A stretch of DNA of 64,000 nt from Burkholderiales bacterium (GTDB taxonomy: Bacteria > Pseudomonadota > Gammaproteobacteria > Burkholderiales > Burkholderiaceae_C), in NCBI GenBank assembly GCA_016213205.1, contig JACRAZ010000059.1, positions 1-64,000 on the forward strand. Reading direction: 5' to 3'. Shown here piece after piece: positions 1-8,722 of this stretch. Below the pieces are notes generated by a model. It worked only from the letters and a program-made list of their open reading frames with translations. It searched no databases and had not been told where the DNA came from. The position numbers and the translations under genes are program-made. The stretch's first letter is position 1. Each line of letters starts with the position of its first letter.

Positions 1-290
1 GCAGCGGGCCGTGGGAGGCGGCGAAGGCTCGCAGGCTTCGGGGCGGCGCGCGCAGCGCGCTTCAACAACTGACTCGCTGGCGCTGGTCGCAGCCCGCGCA
101 GCGGGCGGAGATAAATCCGACAGCGCGCCCCGAAGCCGAGAACCGCAGCGAAGTCAGCCGCAGGCTGACCGCCGGATTCGGCCCGCTGCGCACGCGGACC
201 TTGGCGCTTGCGCGCGTCGCACCTCGAACGCCTGCTTTCCACAAGCAGCGCCAAAGCCGGCAACGGGCCAGCAGCCGTCATCACATGCGA
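1..290. other. Non-coding stretch downstream of the aldehyde dehydrogenase
   Basis: No reading frame here looks like a real protein; the frames that cross it are arginine/alanine-rich readings running antisense into the dehydrogenase. It is rich in short GC palindromes and repeated words such as GCAGCGGGC near 1 and 100 and its reverse complement near 180, so it may be a degraded dispersed repeat. The left neighbour lies outside the window. No terminator with a T-run was seen for the minus-strand gene ending at 291. Confidence 0.5.
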
Positions 291-1796
291 TCAAACGTCG
301 AACTGCACCCCTTGCGCCAGCGGCAGCGAACGCGAGTAGTTCACCGTGTTGGTGGCGCGGCGCATGTAGTTCTTCCAGGCGTCCGAGCCCGATTCGCGGC
401 CGCCGCCGGTTTCCTTCTCGCCGCCGAAGGCACCGCCGATCTCGGCGCCCGAGGTGCCGATGTTCACGTTGGCAATGCCGCAGTCGGAGCCGGTGGCCGA
501 CAGGAAGGCCTCGGCCTCGCGCAGGTCGTTGCTGAAGATGGCCGACGACAGGCCCTGCGGCACCGCGTTCTGCAGCGCGATGGCCTCGTCCAGCGTCTCG
601 TAGCGCAGCGTGTAGAGGATGGGCGCGAAGGTCTCCTGGCACACCACCGCGGTCTGCCCCGGCATCTGCACCAGCGCGGGCTGCACGTAGTAGGCCTCGG
701 GGTCGGTGCTGCCCAGCACCCGTGCGCCGCCGGCCACGTGGCCGCCTTGCTCGCGCGCCTGCGCCAGCGCCTGCTGCATGGCCTCGAAGGCGGCATGGTC
801 GATCAGCGGGCCCACCAGCACGCCGGGCTGGCGCGGGTCGCCGATCTTCAGGCTGGCGCGGGCACGTTCGAGCCGCTCGACCAGCGCATCGTGGATGCTG
901 TGGTGCGCGATCACGCGGCGCGTGGTGGTGCAGCGCTGGCCGGCCGTGCCCCAGGCGCCGAAGACGATGCCGCGCACCGCCAGGTCCAGGTCGGCCGAGG
1001 GCGCGACGATGATCGCGTTGTTGCCGCCCAGCTCGAGCAAGCATCGCCCAAAGCGAGCGGCCACCTGCGGCCCCACGGCCCGGCCCATGCGGGTGGAGCC
1101 GGTGGCCGAGACCAGCGCAACCTGCGGATGCGCCACCAGCGCGGCACCGGTGGCCGCGCCGCCGTTGCACACCTGGCTCAGGTGGGGCGGGGCCTCCTTG
1201 CCGAAACGCTGCACCGCGCGCTCGAACAGCGCCTGCGTGGCCAGCGCGGTGAGCGGGGTCTTCTCCGAGGGCTTCCACACCACGCTGTCGCCGCACACCA
1301 GCGCCAGCGCGGCGTTCCAGGCCCACACCGCGACGGGGAAGTTGAACGCGCTGATCACGCCCACCACGCCCAGCGGATGCCACTGCTCCATCATGCGGTG
1401 GCCAGGGCGCTCGCTGGCGATCGTCAGGCCATGCAGCTGGCGTGACAGGCCCACCGCGAAGTCGCAGATGTCGATCATCTCCTGCACCTCGCCCAGGCCT
1501 TCGCTGGTGATCTTGCCCGCCTCCAGCGTGACCAGCGCGGCCAGGTGCGACTTGTGCGCGCGCAGCTCCTCGCCGAACAGCCGCACCAGCTCGCCGCGGC
1601 GCGGCGCCGGCACCTCGCGCCAGGCCAGGAAGGCGGCGTGGGCGTGGGCGATGGCGGTGTTCATGCCCTCGGCCCCCGCATCGGCCACCTGGCCCAGCGT
1701 GGTGCCGTCGATCGGCGAGCGCGCGGTGATCGTGCCTTGGCCATAGGCCGCCGGCGGCACGCCCAGCGCGGTGAGGAGTTCTTTGGCTGCAGTCAT
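291..1796 (-). CDS. L-aminoadipate-semialdehyde dehydrogenase (ALDH7 / antiquitin family)
   Basis: NAD(P)-dependent aldehyde dehydrogenase of 501 residues, full family length. It probably oxidises L-2-aminoadipate 6-semialdehyde to 2-aminoadipate in cytoplasmic lysine catabolism. Visible motifs: AFNFPVAVWAWN of the cofactor fold near residue 150, LELGGNNA with the general-base Glu near 255, and GTAGQRCTTTRR with the catalytic Cys near 289. The EIGGAFGGEKETGGGRESG stretch near the C terminus is typical of antiquitins. ATG at 1796 is preferred to the GTG one codon upstream because GAGG sits 7 bases before it. It begins 13 bases after the stop of the lysine-dehydrogenase-like gene, so the two are probably one transcript. 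Substrate is inferred from family and neighbour. Confidence 0.9.
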   Translation of the reverse strand: MTAAKELLTALGVPPAAYGQGTITARSPIDGTTLGQVADAGAEGMNTAIAHAHAAFLAWREVPAPRRGELVRLFGEELRAHKSHLAALVTLEAGKITSEGLGEVQEMIDICDFAVGLSRQLHGLTIASERPGHRMMEQWHPLGVVGVISAFNFPVAVWAWNAALALVCGDSVVWKPSEKTPLTALATQALFERAVQRFGKEAPPHLSQVCNGGAATGAALVAHPQVALVSATGSTRMGRAVGPQVAARFGRCLLELGGNNAIIVAPSADLDLAVRGIVFGAWGTAGQRCTTTRRVIAHHSIHDALVERLERARASLKIGDPRQPGVLVGPLIDHAAFEAMQQALAQAREQGGHVAGGARVLGSTDPEAYYVQPALVQMPGQTAVVCQETFAPILYTLRYETLDEAIALQNAVPQGLSSAIFSNDLREAEAFLSATGSDCGIANVNIGTSGAEIGGAFGGEKETGGGRESGSDAWKNYMRRATNTVNYSRSLPLAQGVQFDV

Positions 1797-1809
1797 CACG
1801 GGCCTCGAT

Positions 1810-2904
1810 TCAACCGATGGATTCGACCTGCCGCGACTGCTGGTACGCCTTGCCGAAGCGGTTGGCCAGGAAGGCGGGCAACTCTACCTGCTCCTGCCGG
1901 ATGAAACCGCGCTGGGGCAGATGCCCTTCCCGGAACAGGTCCACCGCGGCACAGATGCCCGCGGCGGTGGTGATCTGGATCGCCGACAGCGGGGCTTCCT
2001 CGCTGCGATCGGCAAAGATCTTGCGCGCGAACACCTCCTGCACCAGCGAGCCCCGGCGCAGGCCGCTGACGGTGACGAAGACCAGCACCACGTCCTGCAT
2101 CGTGGCCGGCATCGAGCGCCGCATGATGGTCTTCAGCGTGTCCTGGTCGTGCTTGAGCTGCAGGTCTTCGAGCAGCATGCACATCAGGTCGCGGTGGCCG
2201 GGGTAGCGCACGGTCTTGTAGTCGAGGTTGCGCACGCGGCCGGCCAGCGTGTCGCACAGCGTGCCCAGCCCGCCCGAGGTGTTGAAGGCCTCGTACTCGG
2301 TGCCGTCGAGCGAGAAATGCTCCAGCCCTTCCATCGGCTGCGCGGCGATGGCGCGGCCGTCCTTGATGCTCTCGCAGGGGTGGCAGTACTCGTTGATCAG
2401 GCCGTCCACGCTCCAGGTCAGGTTGTACTTCAGCGCATTGGTCGGGAAGGCGGGCAGCGCGCCGACGCGCATCTTCACGTCGTGCAGCACATCGAAGCTC
2501 TGCGCCAGGTGGTGCGCGACGATGCCGATGAAGCCCGGCGCCAGCCCGCACTGGGGCATGAAGGCGGTGGCCGCGCCATCGGCCAGGCGCATGATCTCCT
2601 TCGTCGCCGCCACGTCCTCGGTGAGGTCGAAGTAGTGGCAGCGGGCCTCCAGCGCCAGGTGCGCGGCGGGAATCGCCAGGTGGTACGGCAGCGCGTTCAC
2701 CACCGCATCCTGGCCCCGCAGCACGGCGGCCAGCGCGCCGCGGTCTTCGGTGTCCACCTCGCGCGTGGTGATGCCGCGGCCGTGGATGCGGGCCAGTGCA
2801 AGCGGGCTGCGGTCGACCACGGTGACCTGGTAGTCGCCGGTGTCGCCCAGCAGGTGGGCAATGGTCTGGCCGATGTGGCCGGCGCCGAGCAGGGCAATGC
2901 GCAT
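1810..2904 (-). CDS. Saccharopine dehydrogenase-family protein, probable L-lysine 6-dehydrogenase
   Basis: 364-residue Rossmann-fold enzyme with the dinucleotide-binding GAGHIG at residues 7-12, followed by the saccharopine-dehydrogenase-type C-terminal domain (for example ALPYHLAIPAA-like region near 75 and MPQCGLAPG near 115). The family includes bacterial L-lysine 6-dehydrogenases, which deaminate lysine to aminoadipate semialdehyde in one step. The adjacent semialdehyde dehydrogenase supports that role over a true saccharopine dehydrogenase, but substrate is inferred. The ATG is preceded by GGAG at 7 bases. It is divergent from an Lrp/AsnC regulator, the likely controller of the pair. Confidence 0.85.
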   Translation of the reverse strand: MRIALLGAGHIGQTIAHLLGDTGDYQVTVVDRSPLALARIHGRGITTREVDTEDRGALAAVLRGQDAVVNALPYHLAIPAAHLALEARCHYFDLTEDVAATKEIMRLADGAATAFMPQCGLAPGFIGIVAHHLAQSFDVLHDVKMRVGALPAFPTNALKYNLTWSVDGLINEYCHPCESIKDGRAIAAQPMEGLEHFSLDGTEYEAFNTSGGLGTLCDTLAGRVRNLDYKTVRYPGHRDLMCMLLEDLQLKHDQDTLKTIMRRSMPATMQDVVLVFVTVSGLRRGSLVQEVFARKIFADRSEEAPLSAIQITTAAGICAAVDLFREGHLPQRGFIRQEQVELPAFLANRFGKAYQQSRQVESIG

Positions 2905-3016
2905 GGGTGTCTCCAGGGGTATGGCGGGCAGTCTAGGCAGCGCTGCAGACGAAAGAAAGCACGAGTTCGACGAAAAGGATCAGAATTCCGCCGCAATGAC
3001 GAAGGTGGCCGACGCC

Positions 3017-3454
3017 ATGACCAAGGACCAGATCGACCGTGACCTGATCACGCTGCTGCAGGCCAATGCGCGCGAGAGCACCGCCAACCTGGCGCGCAAG
3101 CTGGGCATTGCCCGCACCACGGTGGTGGCGCGGCTGGCGCGGCTGGAGCGCGAGGGGGTGATCGTGGGCTACACCGTGCGCCTGGGGCTGGACGACGAAC
3201 GCCCGCGCGTGCAGGCCCACGTGGGCATCACGCTGCAGCCCAAGGCCTCGCGCGAGGTGATCCGCAGGCTGCAGAAGATTCCCGAGCTGCTGCAACTCAG
3301 CTCGGTGAGCGGCGAGTTCGACTACATCGCGATCCTGCGCGCTGACACCACCGCGCGGCTGGATGCGCTGCTCGACGAGATCGGCGAACTCGACGGGGTG
3401 CTCAAGACCACCACATCGGTGGTGCTGGCGGTGCGCATCGACCGCGGGCGGTGA
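3017..3454 (+). CDS. Lrp/AsnC family transcriptional regulator
   Basis: About 145 residues: an N-terminal winged HTH (DRDLITLLQANARESTANLA onward, recognition helix near IARTTVVARLARLE), then an RAM/ASNC ligand-binding domain with the SGEFDYIAILR strand. Such regulators sense amino acids and often act on a divergent catabolic gene; here that would be lysine degradation at 291-2904. The ATG at 3017 is chosen because MTKDQIDRDL matches the usual family start and AAGGTGG lies 8 bases upstream. An in-frame ATG at 2996 would add seven residues. The effector (lysine?) is inferred only from context. Confidence 0.88.
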   Translation: MTKDQIDRDLITLLQANARESTANLARKLGIARTTVVARLARLEREGVIVGYTVRLGLDDERPRVQAHVGITLQPKASREVIRRLQKIPELLQLSSVSGEFDYIAILRADTTARLDALLDEIGELDGVLKTTTSVVLAVRIDRGR

Positions 3455-3471
3455 CGGGGCGGGCGCCCATG

Positions 3472-3499
3472 AAAAAGGGGCCCGCTGGCGAAGGCCCCT
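3472..3499 (-). terminator. Rho-independent terminator between convergent genes
   Basis: A 7-bp stem AGGGGCC / GGCCCCT with a 10-base loop, followed on the minus strand by TTTTT. It lies just past the stop of the minus-strand subtilisin gene and 18 bases past the Lrp-family stop, so it terminates the protease transcript and may help stop the converging one. Confidence 0.75.
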
Positions 3500-3520
3500 C
3501 GTGATGCGCGTCGAAGGCGC

Positions 3521-5098
3521 TCAGTTCGCGCAGCCCAGCGCGGCAATGCGGTCGTAGGCCGCCTTGGCGCGCACCAGGCCCCAGCCGTACTTGGTGTCGC
3601 GGCCGGCCGTGCCCAGGTCTTCGGCCGTCTTGTTCAGCGTGTTGCGGATCTGCGTGGCGGTGCAGCTCGGGAAGTAGCTCCACACCAGCGCGGCCACGGC
3701 CGAGACATGCGGCGTGGCCATCGAAGTGCCGTCGTAGTTGGCGTAGTTGCTGGCCGCCACGGTGACGGTGGCGGTCTGGCCCAGCTGCAGCTTCATCGCG
3801 GCGCCTTCGGTGTCCGAGGCGGTGACCGAGGGGATCGTGGTCACCGTGGTGCCCAGCGTGCCGCCGAAGCCGCCGGCCGCGTTGTTGTAGACCACCGCGC
3901 CGACACCGCCGCTGGCCTGGCAGTTGGTGACCTTGGTGGCGAAGTCGATTGTTCCGCGCGCGATCAGGCACACCTTGCCTGCCATGGCGCCATTTACCGT
4001 GTCGCCCAGGCCGAAGTCGGCCAGCGCTGCGGCGGCGGTCTTGCGTGGCGAGCCGTCCATGCCGCCGGGCGCATAGGTGGTGCTGCCCACGCTCAGGCTG
4101 GAGGCCGAGCCGGCACCCATCGGCACCGTCGAGAGCACGTTCACGCCGGGCGCGGCAATCTCGACTTCCTTGTTGTACTGCGAGAAGGTGGCCCACTGCT
4201 TGTTTTCGTCCAGCGCCGCAACCGAGACCACACTGGTGTAGCTGGCCGGGTAAGACTTGGCCGTGGTGCCCGCATTGCCGGCCGCCGCGACGGAGAGCAC
4301 GCCCTTGCTCAGCAGCGCGTCGAACGCGGTCTGCTCGGTGCGGCTGGAGCGGCTGCCGCCCAGCGACATGCTGATGACGTTGGCGCCGGCCGTGCCGCAC
4401 TTGTTGGCAGCGCTGGCCAGCGTGGACGAATAGGCCCAGCCCGCGGCATCGAACACCTTCACGATGTGCAGCTTGAGCCGCCCGCTGGCGCTCACGCCCA
4501 CGACGCCCGTGCCGTTGTTCAACGCGGCGATGGTGCCTGCCACGTGGGTGCCATGGTGGTTCTGGTCCTGGTACCAGTTGCCCGCGCCGCCGGGGTCGTT
4601 GTCGCCGGTGACGTTGGCGCTGTGGTCCAGGTCTTCGTGGGCGCCGTCGTAGCCCGAGTCGATGATGCAGACCTTGCGGTTGGCGACATAGGTGTCGGGC
4701 AACTGGTCGGCCTGCACCAGCTTGACGCCATAGGGCACGAGCTGCCCGCTGGCGTAGGGGGTGCCGGTGGATGGCGTGGCGCCGGTGCCGAACGCGAAGC
4801 GCTGCACGTCCTCTTCGATGTATTCGATGTTGGGGTTGCGCTGCAGGCCGTTGAGGGCCTGGGCCGGCACCTCGGCCGCGATGGCGTTCATGCCGTGGAT
4901 CTCGAGCTTGACGTTGCCGCGCGCGGCCGCCACGGCCGCCCTGCCGGCGGCGGCCGCGCCGGGCTTGAACATCACGATGACGCGGGTGGTGTCGTCCGGC
5001 GCGGCATGGGCCGGCACAGCGATGCAGGCCGCTGCGGCGGCCAGTGCCGCCGCGCAGCGGCGCAGCGTGAAGGGGGTGACGGGGGCACGAGGCTTCAT
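3521..5098 (-). CDS. Secreted subtilisin-like serine protease (S8 family) with PA insert
   Basis: 525 residues. A signal peptide with a hydrophobic core at about 14-32 ends at AHA, followed by an inhibitor I9-type propeptide (about 37-100). The S8 catalytic domain has the triad Asp147 (IIDSGYDGAHEDL), His185 (HHGTHVAGT) and Ser459 (DGTSMATPHV), with oxyanion Asn275 (AAAGN). A PA-type insert occupies roughly 345-450, between the oxyanion Asn and the catalytic Ser; such inserts usually affect substrate access. No C-terminal sorting domain is seen; the chain ends soon after the catalytic domain. It is a single gene with its own terminator and probably acts outside the cell on proteins for nutrition. 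Confidence 0.93.
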   Translation of the reverse strand: MKPRAPVTPFTLRRCAAALAAAAACIAVPAHAAPDDTTRVIVMFKPGAAAAGRAAVAAARGNVKLEIHGMNAIAAEVPAQALNGLQRNPNIEYIEEDVQRFAFGTGATPSTGTPYASGQLVPYGVKLVQADQLPDTYVANRKVCIIDSGYDGAHEDLDHSANVTGDNDPGGAGNWYQDQNHHGTHVAGTIAALNNGTGVVGVSASGRLKLHIVKVFDAAGWAYSSTLASAANKCGTAGANVISMSLGGSRSSRTEQTAFDALLSKGVLSVAAAGNAGTTAKSYPASYTSVVSVAALDENKQWATFSQYNKEVEIAAPGVNVLSTVPMGAGSASSLSVGSTTYAPGGMDGSPRKTAAAALADFGLGDTVNGAMAGKVCLIARGTIDFATKVTNCQASGGVGAVVYNNAAGGFGGTLGTTVTTIPSVTASDTEGAAMKLQLGQTATVTVAASNYANYDGTSMATPHVSAVAALVWSYFPSCTATQIRNTLNKTAEDLGTAGRDTKYGWGLVRAKAAYDRIAALGCAN

Positions 5099-5263
5099 GT
5101 CGTTGGCTTTCTGCGAGCGAAGTTCGGTGAGGGGGACGAGGGCCGTTGACGTGGCCGGCCCCGCTGGGGCCCGGCGATCCTACGGGCCGGCGGCACGGCG
5201 CGGCAAGCCGGGGATTGCCCGTCCAACCGTTCTAGGGGGCGCGCGGCCAGGGTGTGGCGGCGT

Positions 5264-6253
5264 TCAGGCCGCCCCCCGCTCGCGCTGGCTGGCGAAGTAG
5301 ATCACCTTGCGCGCGCGCTGTACGTCGCCCAGCGGCCGGTGCGCGGCCAGTGCCTGCCAGGGGTCGAACACCGCGGCTTCGGCCCGGGCCTGCAGCGCCT
5401 GGCCTTCGGCGCTGGCCAGGTCTTGCACCGGCAGCGTCAGCGTGGCCACGGTGGTGTAGGGCGAAGGCCAGTCCACCGACGCGTCCTCGATCGGCGTGGC
5501 GCGTTCGTCGGTGAAGGGCTGCACCTGCAACGACCACTGCAGCGGCTGCTGCGCGAGCAGCGCGCGCAGGGCCGCCGCGTGGTCGTCCGGCCGCGCCGGC
5601 GCACCGTTGCTGGCGGCGGGCTCGAGCCGCAGGCGCACGGCGTACGGGCCGCAGGCGATGGGCACCGCGCTGTACAGCGGCGTGCAGGCAAAACCATGGA
5701 ACGGCGCGCCCACCGTGCGCAGCAGCGCGGCCAGCCGGCGCGGGCCGCCCAGCAAGCCATAGCGGCGCAGCAGGTAGGCCAGCAGCGCACCGTTGCCCCG
5801 CGCGGCGGCGAGCACGAAGTCCACGAACTCGCGGCTGCCCGCGAAGGCGAACTTCGGCTGGTTGATCAGCAGGAAGTCCTGGCTCGCCGCCGGGCCGTTG
5901 CCCAGCGCGCTGTCGCCGTGCACGCCGAACACCTTGATGGCGAAGCCGCGGATGTCGGGCACGCGGTCCGGCGCGCGGTCCATGCCGCCATTGGACAGGC
6001 GCACCCACACCGGGTGTTCGCCCGCCTGGGCAAACAGGCCCTGGCGCGCAAACGCGGGCAGGTTGGCATGCACGGCCAGGCTGCCGCTGGCCGCGATGAT
6101 CTGCTTGCGGTGCAGTGCGCGGCCCTGGCCATGGCGCTCCGAGCGGCGGCGCTGCAGCTCGGTGAACTGCCGGGCCTGGGCCTCGAAGCGTTGCGCCTCG
6201 TCATCGGCAATGCGCTCGTGCCAGGCGGTGCTGGCCGTGGTGTGGTTGCTCAT
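5264..6253 (-). CDS. Small catalase-like (y4iL-type) haem-binding protein
   Basis: 329 residues, much shorter than classical catalases. The core catalase fold signs are present: a VHANLPAF stretch near residue 50 matching the distal-His region, RLSNGG and DIRGFAIKVFGV, followed by DFLLINQPKFAF. The usual proximal-Tyr motif (R-x-x-x-Y) near the C terminus is not obvious, so catalase activity is uncertain; peroxidase or another haem role is possible. No signal peptide is seen, so it is probably cytoplasmic. The reading frame stays open far upstream, but ATG at 6253 is where catalase similarity begins. It is divergent from the hydrolase at 6341 with 87 bases between. Confidence 0.8.
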   Translation of the reverse strand: MSNHTTASTAWHERIADDEAQRFEAQARQFTELQRRRSERHGQGRALHRKQIIAASGSLAVHANLPAFARQGLFAQAGEHPVWVRLSNGGMDRAPDRVPDIRGFAIKVFGVHGDSALGNGPAASQDFLLINQPKFAFAGSREFVDFVLAAARGNGALLAYLLRRYGLLGGPRRLAALLRTVGAPFHGFACTPLYSAVPIACGPYAVRLRLEPAASNGAPARPDDHAAALRALLAQQPLQWSLQVQPFTDERATPIEDASVDWPSPYTTVATLTLPVQDLASAEGQALQARAEAAVFDPWQALAAHRPLGDVQRARKVIYFASQRERGAA

Positions 6254-6340
6254 GCGCTCTACCTGCGGCCACCCGCGGCCGAGGCCGCAACGTAGCACAA
6301 CGGGCCCGGCCGGGCGCCGCGGCTGCCTACACTTGCGCCC

Positions 6341-7189
6341 ATGCCTACCCTTCAAACCTCCGACGGCCTGGCACTGCAGCTGCGCGACTGGCCGGTGACC
6401 GGCAGCCTGCGCGGCACGGTGCTCATCGTGCACGGCCTGGGCGAACACATCGGCCGCTACGCGCACGTGGCCGCGCACCTGAATGCCTGCGGCTGGCAGG
6501 TGTTCGGGCACGACCAGCGTGGCCATGGCAACTCGGCCGGTGCGCGCGGCGCGATCGTCGCGGCCGACAGCCTGCTCGAGGATCTGGCGCTGGTGATCGA
6601 CACCGTGCGCGCCCAGGCCACGGGGCCGCTGGTGCTGCTGGGCCACAGCATGGGCGGGCTGGTGGCCGGGCGCTTCGTGGCCGAGGGGCTGGCAGCGCAG
6701 CCGGCGCGCTGGCACCGGCCGGTCGAGGCGCTGGTGATGTCCTCGCCTGCCCTGGCACTGCCGATGAACGTGGTGCAGCGCGGGCTGCTGGCGGTGCTGG
6801 GCTCGCTGGCCCCCGATCTGGCGCTGGGCAACGGGCTGAAGCCGGCCTGGATCTCGCGTGATGCGGCGGTGGTGCAGGCCTACCAGACCGACCCCCTGGT
6901 GCACGACCGCGTGACCGCGCGCCTGGTGCGCTTCCTGGTCGATGGCGGCGCGCTGGTGCGCGAACGCGCGGCGCGCTGGCAGGTGCCCACCGCGCTGCTG
7001 TACGCCGGCGCCGACCGCTGCGTGGACCCGCGCGGCAGCGATGCCTTCGCCACCACGGCGCCGAAGCCGCTGGTGCAGGTGCAGCGTTACGAGGGCCTGT
7101 TCCACGAGATCTTCAACGAGCCCGAAAAGCCCCGCGTGCTGGACGACCTGGCTCGCTGGCTGGCCACGCACGGCGCCTCGAACGCCTAA
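6341..7189 (+). CDS. Alpha/beta hydrolase, monoacylglycerol lipase-type
   Basis: 282 residues, matching the serine-aminopeptidase/monoacylglycerol-lipase (Hydrolase_4) family. Motifs in order: oxyanion HGLGEH near 31-36, GHDQRGHGNS near 56-65, nucleophile elbow GHSMGG with Ser103, acid Asp225 in YAGADRCVD, and His255 in GLFHEIFNE. It probably hydrolyses monoglycerides or other esters in the cytoplasm; the exact substrate is not shown. It is followed 41 bases later by the M20 peptidase on the same strand, so the two may be co-transcribed. Confidence 0.88.
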   Translation: MPTLQTSDGLALQLRDWPVTGSLRGTVLIVHGLGEHIGRYAHVAAHLNACGWQVFGHDQRGHGNSAGARGAIVAADSLLEDLALVIDTVRAQATGPLVLLGHSMGGLVAGRFVAEGLAAQPARWHRPVEALVMSSPALALPMNVVQRGLLAVLGSLAPDLALGNGLKPAWISRDAAVVQAYQTDPLVHDRVTARLVRFLVDGGALVRERAARWQVPTALLYAGADRCVDPRGSDAFATTAPKPLVQVQRYEGLFHEIFNEPEKPRVLDDLARWLATHGASNA

Positions 7190-7230
7190 ACTGGCCTGAT
7201 CACCCCCCTGCCGTTGGAGCCACAAGCACC

Positions 7231-8706
7231 ATGAACGCACGCGACCCGCTGCTGCCGCTGCAGCCCGACGAAGCCACCGCGCTGGCCCGCTACGCCGACC
7301 GGCGCTGGGACGAAGCCATCGTGCCCGCCCTCGTCGACTACATCGGCGTGCCCGCCAAGAGTCCGATGTTCGATGCCGACTGGCAGGCCCACGGGTACAT
7401 CGATCGCGTGGTGCGTGATGCGGCGGCCTGGGTCGAATCACGCCGGGTGGCCGGCCTCACCCTCGAGGTGGTGCGGCTCGAAGGCCGCACGCCGGTGATC
7501 TTCTTCGAGGTGCCGGCCACCAAGCCCGGCTGCACCGACACCGTGGTGATGTACGGCCACCTCGACAAGCAGCCCGAGTTCACCGGTTGGCGCAGTGACC
7601 TCGGCCCCTGGACGCCGAAGTACGAGAACGGCCTGCTCTACGGCCGTGGCGGCGCGGACGATGGCTACGCGATCTACGCCGCGATCACCGCGATCGAGGC
7701 GCTTGATGCGCAGGGCCTGCCGCGGCCACGCATCGTCGGCCTGATCGAGACCTGCGAGGAAAGCGGCTCGCATGACCTGCCGCCCTACCTGGACGCGCTG
7801 CGCGCCCGCCTGGGCCAGGTGAGCCTGGTGGTCTGTCTCGATTCGGGCGCCGGCAACTACGACCAGCTCTGGCTCACCACCTCGTTGCGCGGCATGGTCT
7901 CGGGCGTGCTGAAGGTCGAGATCCTGACCGAGGGCGTGCATTCGGGCGACGCCAGCGGCGTGGTGCCCTCGAGCTTCCGCATCCTGCGCCAGGTGCTCGA
8001 CCGGCTGGAGGATTCGAAGACCGGCCGCCTGCTGCCCGAAAGCTTCCACTGCCAGGTGCCCGCCGACCGCCTGGCGCAGGCCCGCGCGGCCGCCGCGGCG
8101 CTGGGCGACGAGGTCTGGAAGCGTTTCCCCTGGGCCTGCGGCGCCGAGGGCGCGCCCGCGCTGCCCACCACCACCGACCCGGTCGAGGCGCTGCTCAACC
8201 GCACCTGGCGGCCCACGCTGTCGGTGACCGGCGTCGACGGCTTTCCCGAGTTGAAGAACGCCGGCAACGTGCTGCGGCCCTACACCGCGTTCAAGCTCTC
8301 GCTGCGCCTGCCGCCGCTGGTGGATGGGCACCAGGCCTCGGTGGCGCTGAAAACCCTGCTGGAGGACAACGCGCCCTACAACGCGCGCGTCACCTTCCAG
8401 CCCGATGGCCGCGCCGGCGCACTGGGCGCCACCGGCTGGAACGCACCGCTGCTGGCGCCGTGGCTGGAGTCGGCGCTCAACGCCGCCTCGCAGGCGCACT
8501 ACGGCGCGCCTGTCGGCTACATCGGCCAGGGCGGCACGATCCCGTTGATGGGCATGCTGCAGCAGGGCTTCCCGCAGGCGCAGATGATGGTGTGCGGCGT
8601 GCTGGGCCCGAAGAGCAATGCGCACGGGCCCAACGAGTTCCTGCACGTGCCCTACGGCAAGCGGCTTACCGCCGCGGTGGCGCAGGTGATCGCGGCGCAC
8701 CCTTGA
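7231..8706 (+). CDS. M20 family metallopeptidase (dipeptidase-like)
   Basis: 491 residues, the length of the M20 carnosinase/CPG2-like dipeptidases. Two-zinc site residues are visible: YGHLDKQPE (His), GRGGADDGYA (bridging Asp), ETCEESGS (Glu pair), CLDSGAG, and the late SNAHGPNEFLH His. The dimerisation domain insert lies between about 210 and 380. It is a cytoplasmic peptidase with no signal peptide. It converges on the amgK-like gene with only 16 bases between stops. Confidence 0.88.
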   Translation: MNARDPLLPLQPDEATALARYADRRWDEAIVPALVDYIGVPAKSPMFDADWQAHGYIDRVVRDAAAWVESRRVAGLTLEVVRLEGRTPVIFFEVPATKPGCTDTVVMYGHLDKQPEFTGWRSDLGPWTPKYENGLLYGRGGADDGYAIYAAITAIEALDAQGLPRPRIVGLIETCEESGSHDLPPYLDALRARLGQVSLVVCLDSGAGNYDQLWLTTSLRGMVSGVLKVEILTEGVHSGDASGVVPSSFRILRQVLDRLEDSKTGRLLPESFHCQVPADRLAQARAAAAALGDEVWKRFPWACGAEGAPALPTTTDPVEALLNRTWRPTLSVTGVDGFPELKNAGNVLRPYTAFKLSLRLPPLVDGHQASVALKTLLEDNAPYNARVTFQPDGRAGALGATGWNAPLLAPWLESALNAASQAHYGAPVGYIGQGGTIPLMGMLQQGFPQAQMMVCGVLGPKSNAHGPNEFLHVPYGKRLTAAVAQVIAAHP

Positions 8707-8722
8707 GGGTGGCGGGTCGCGC

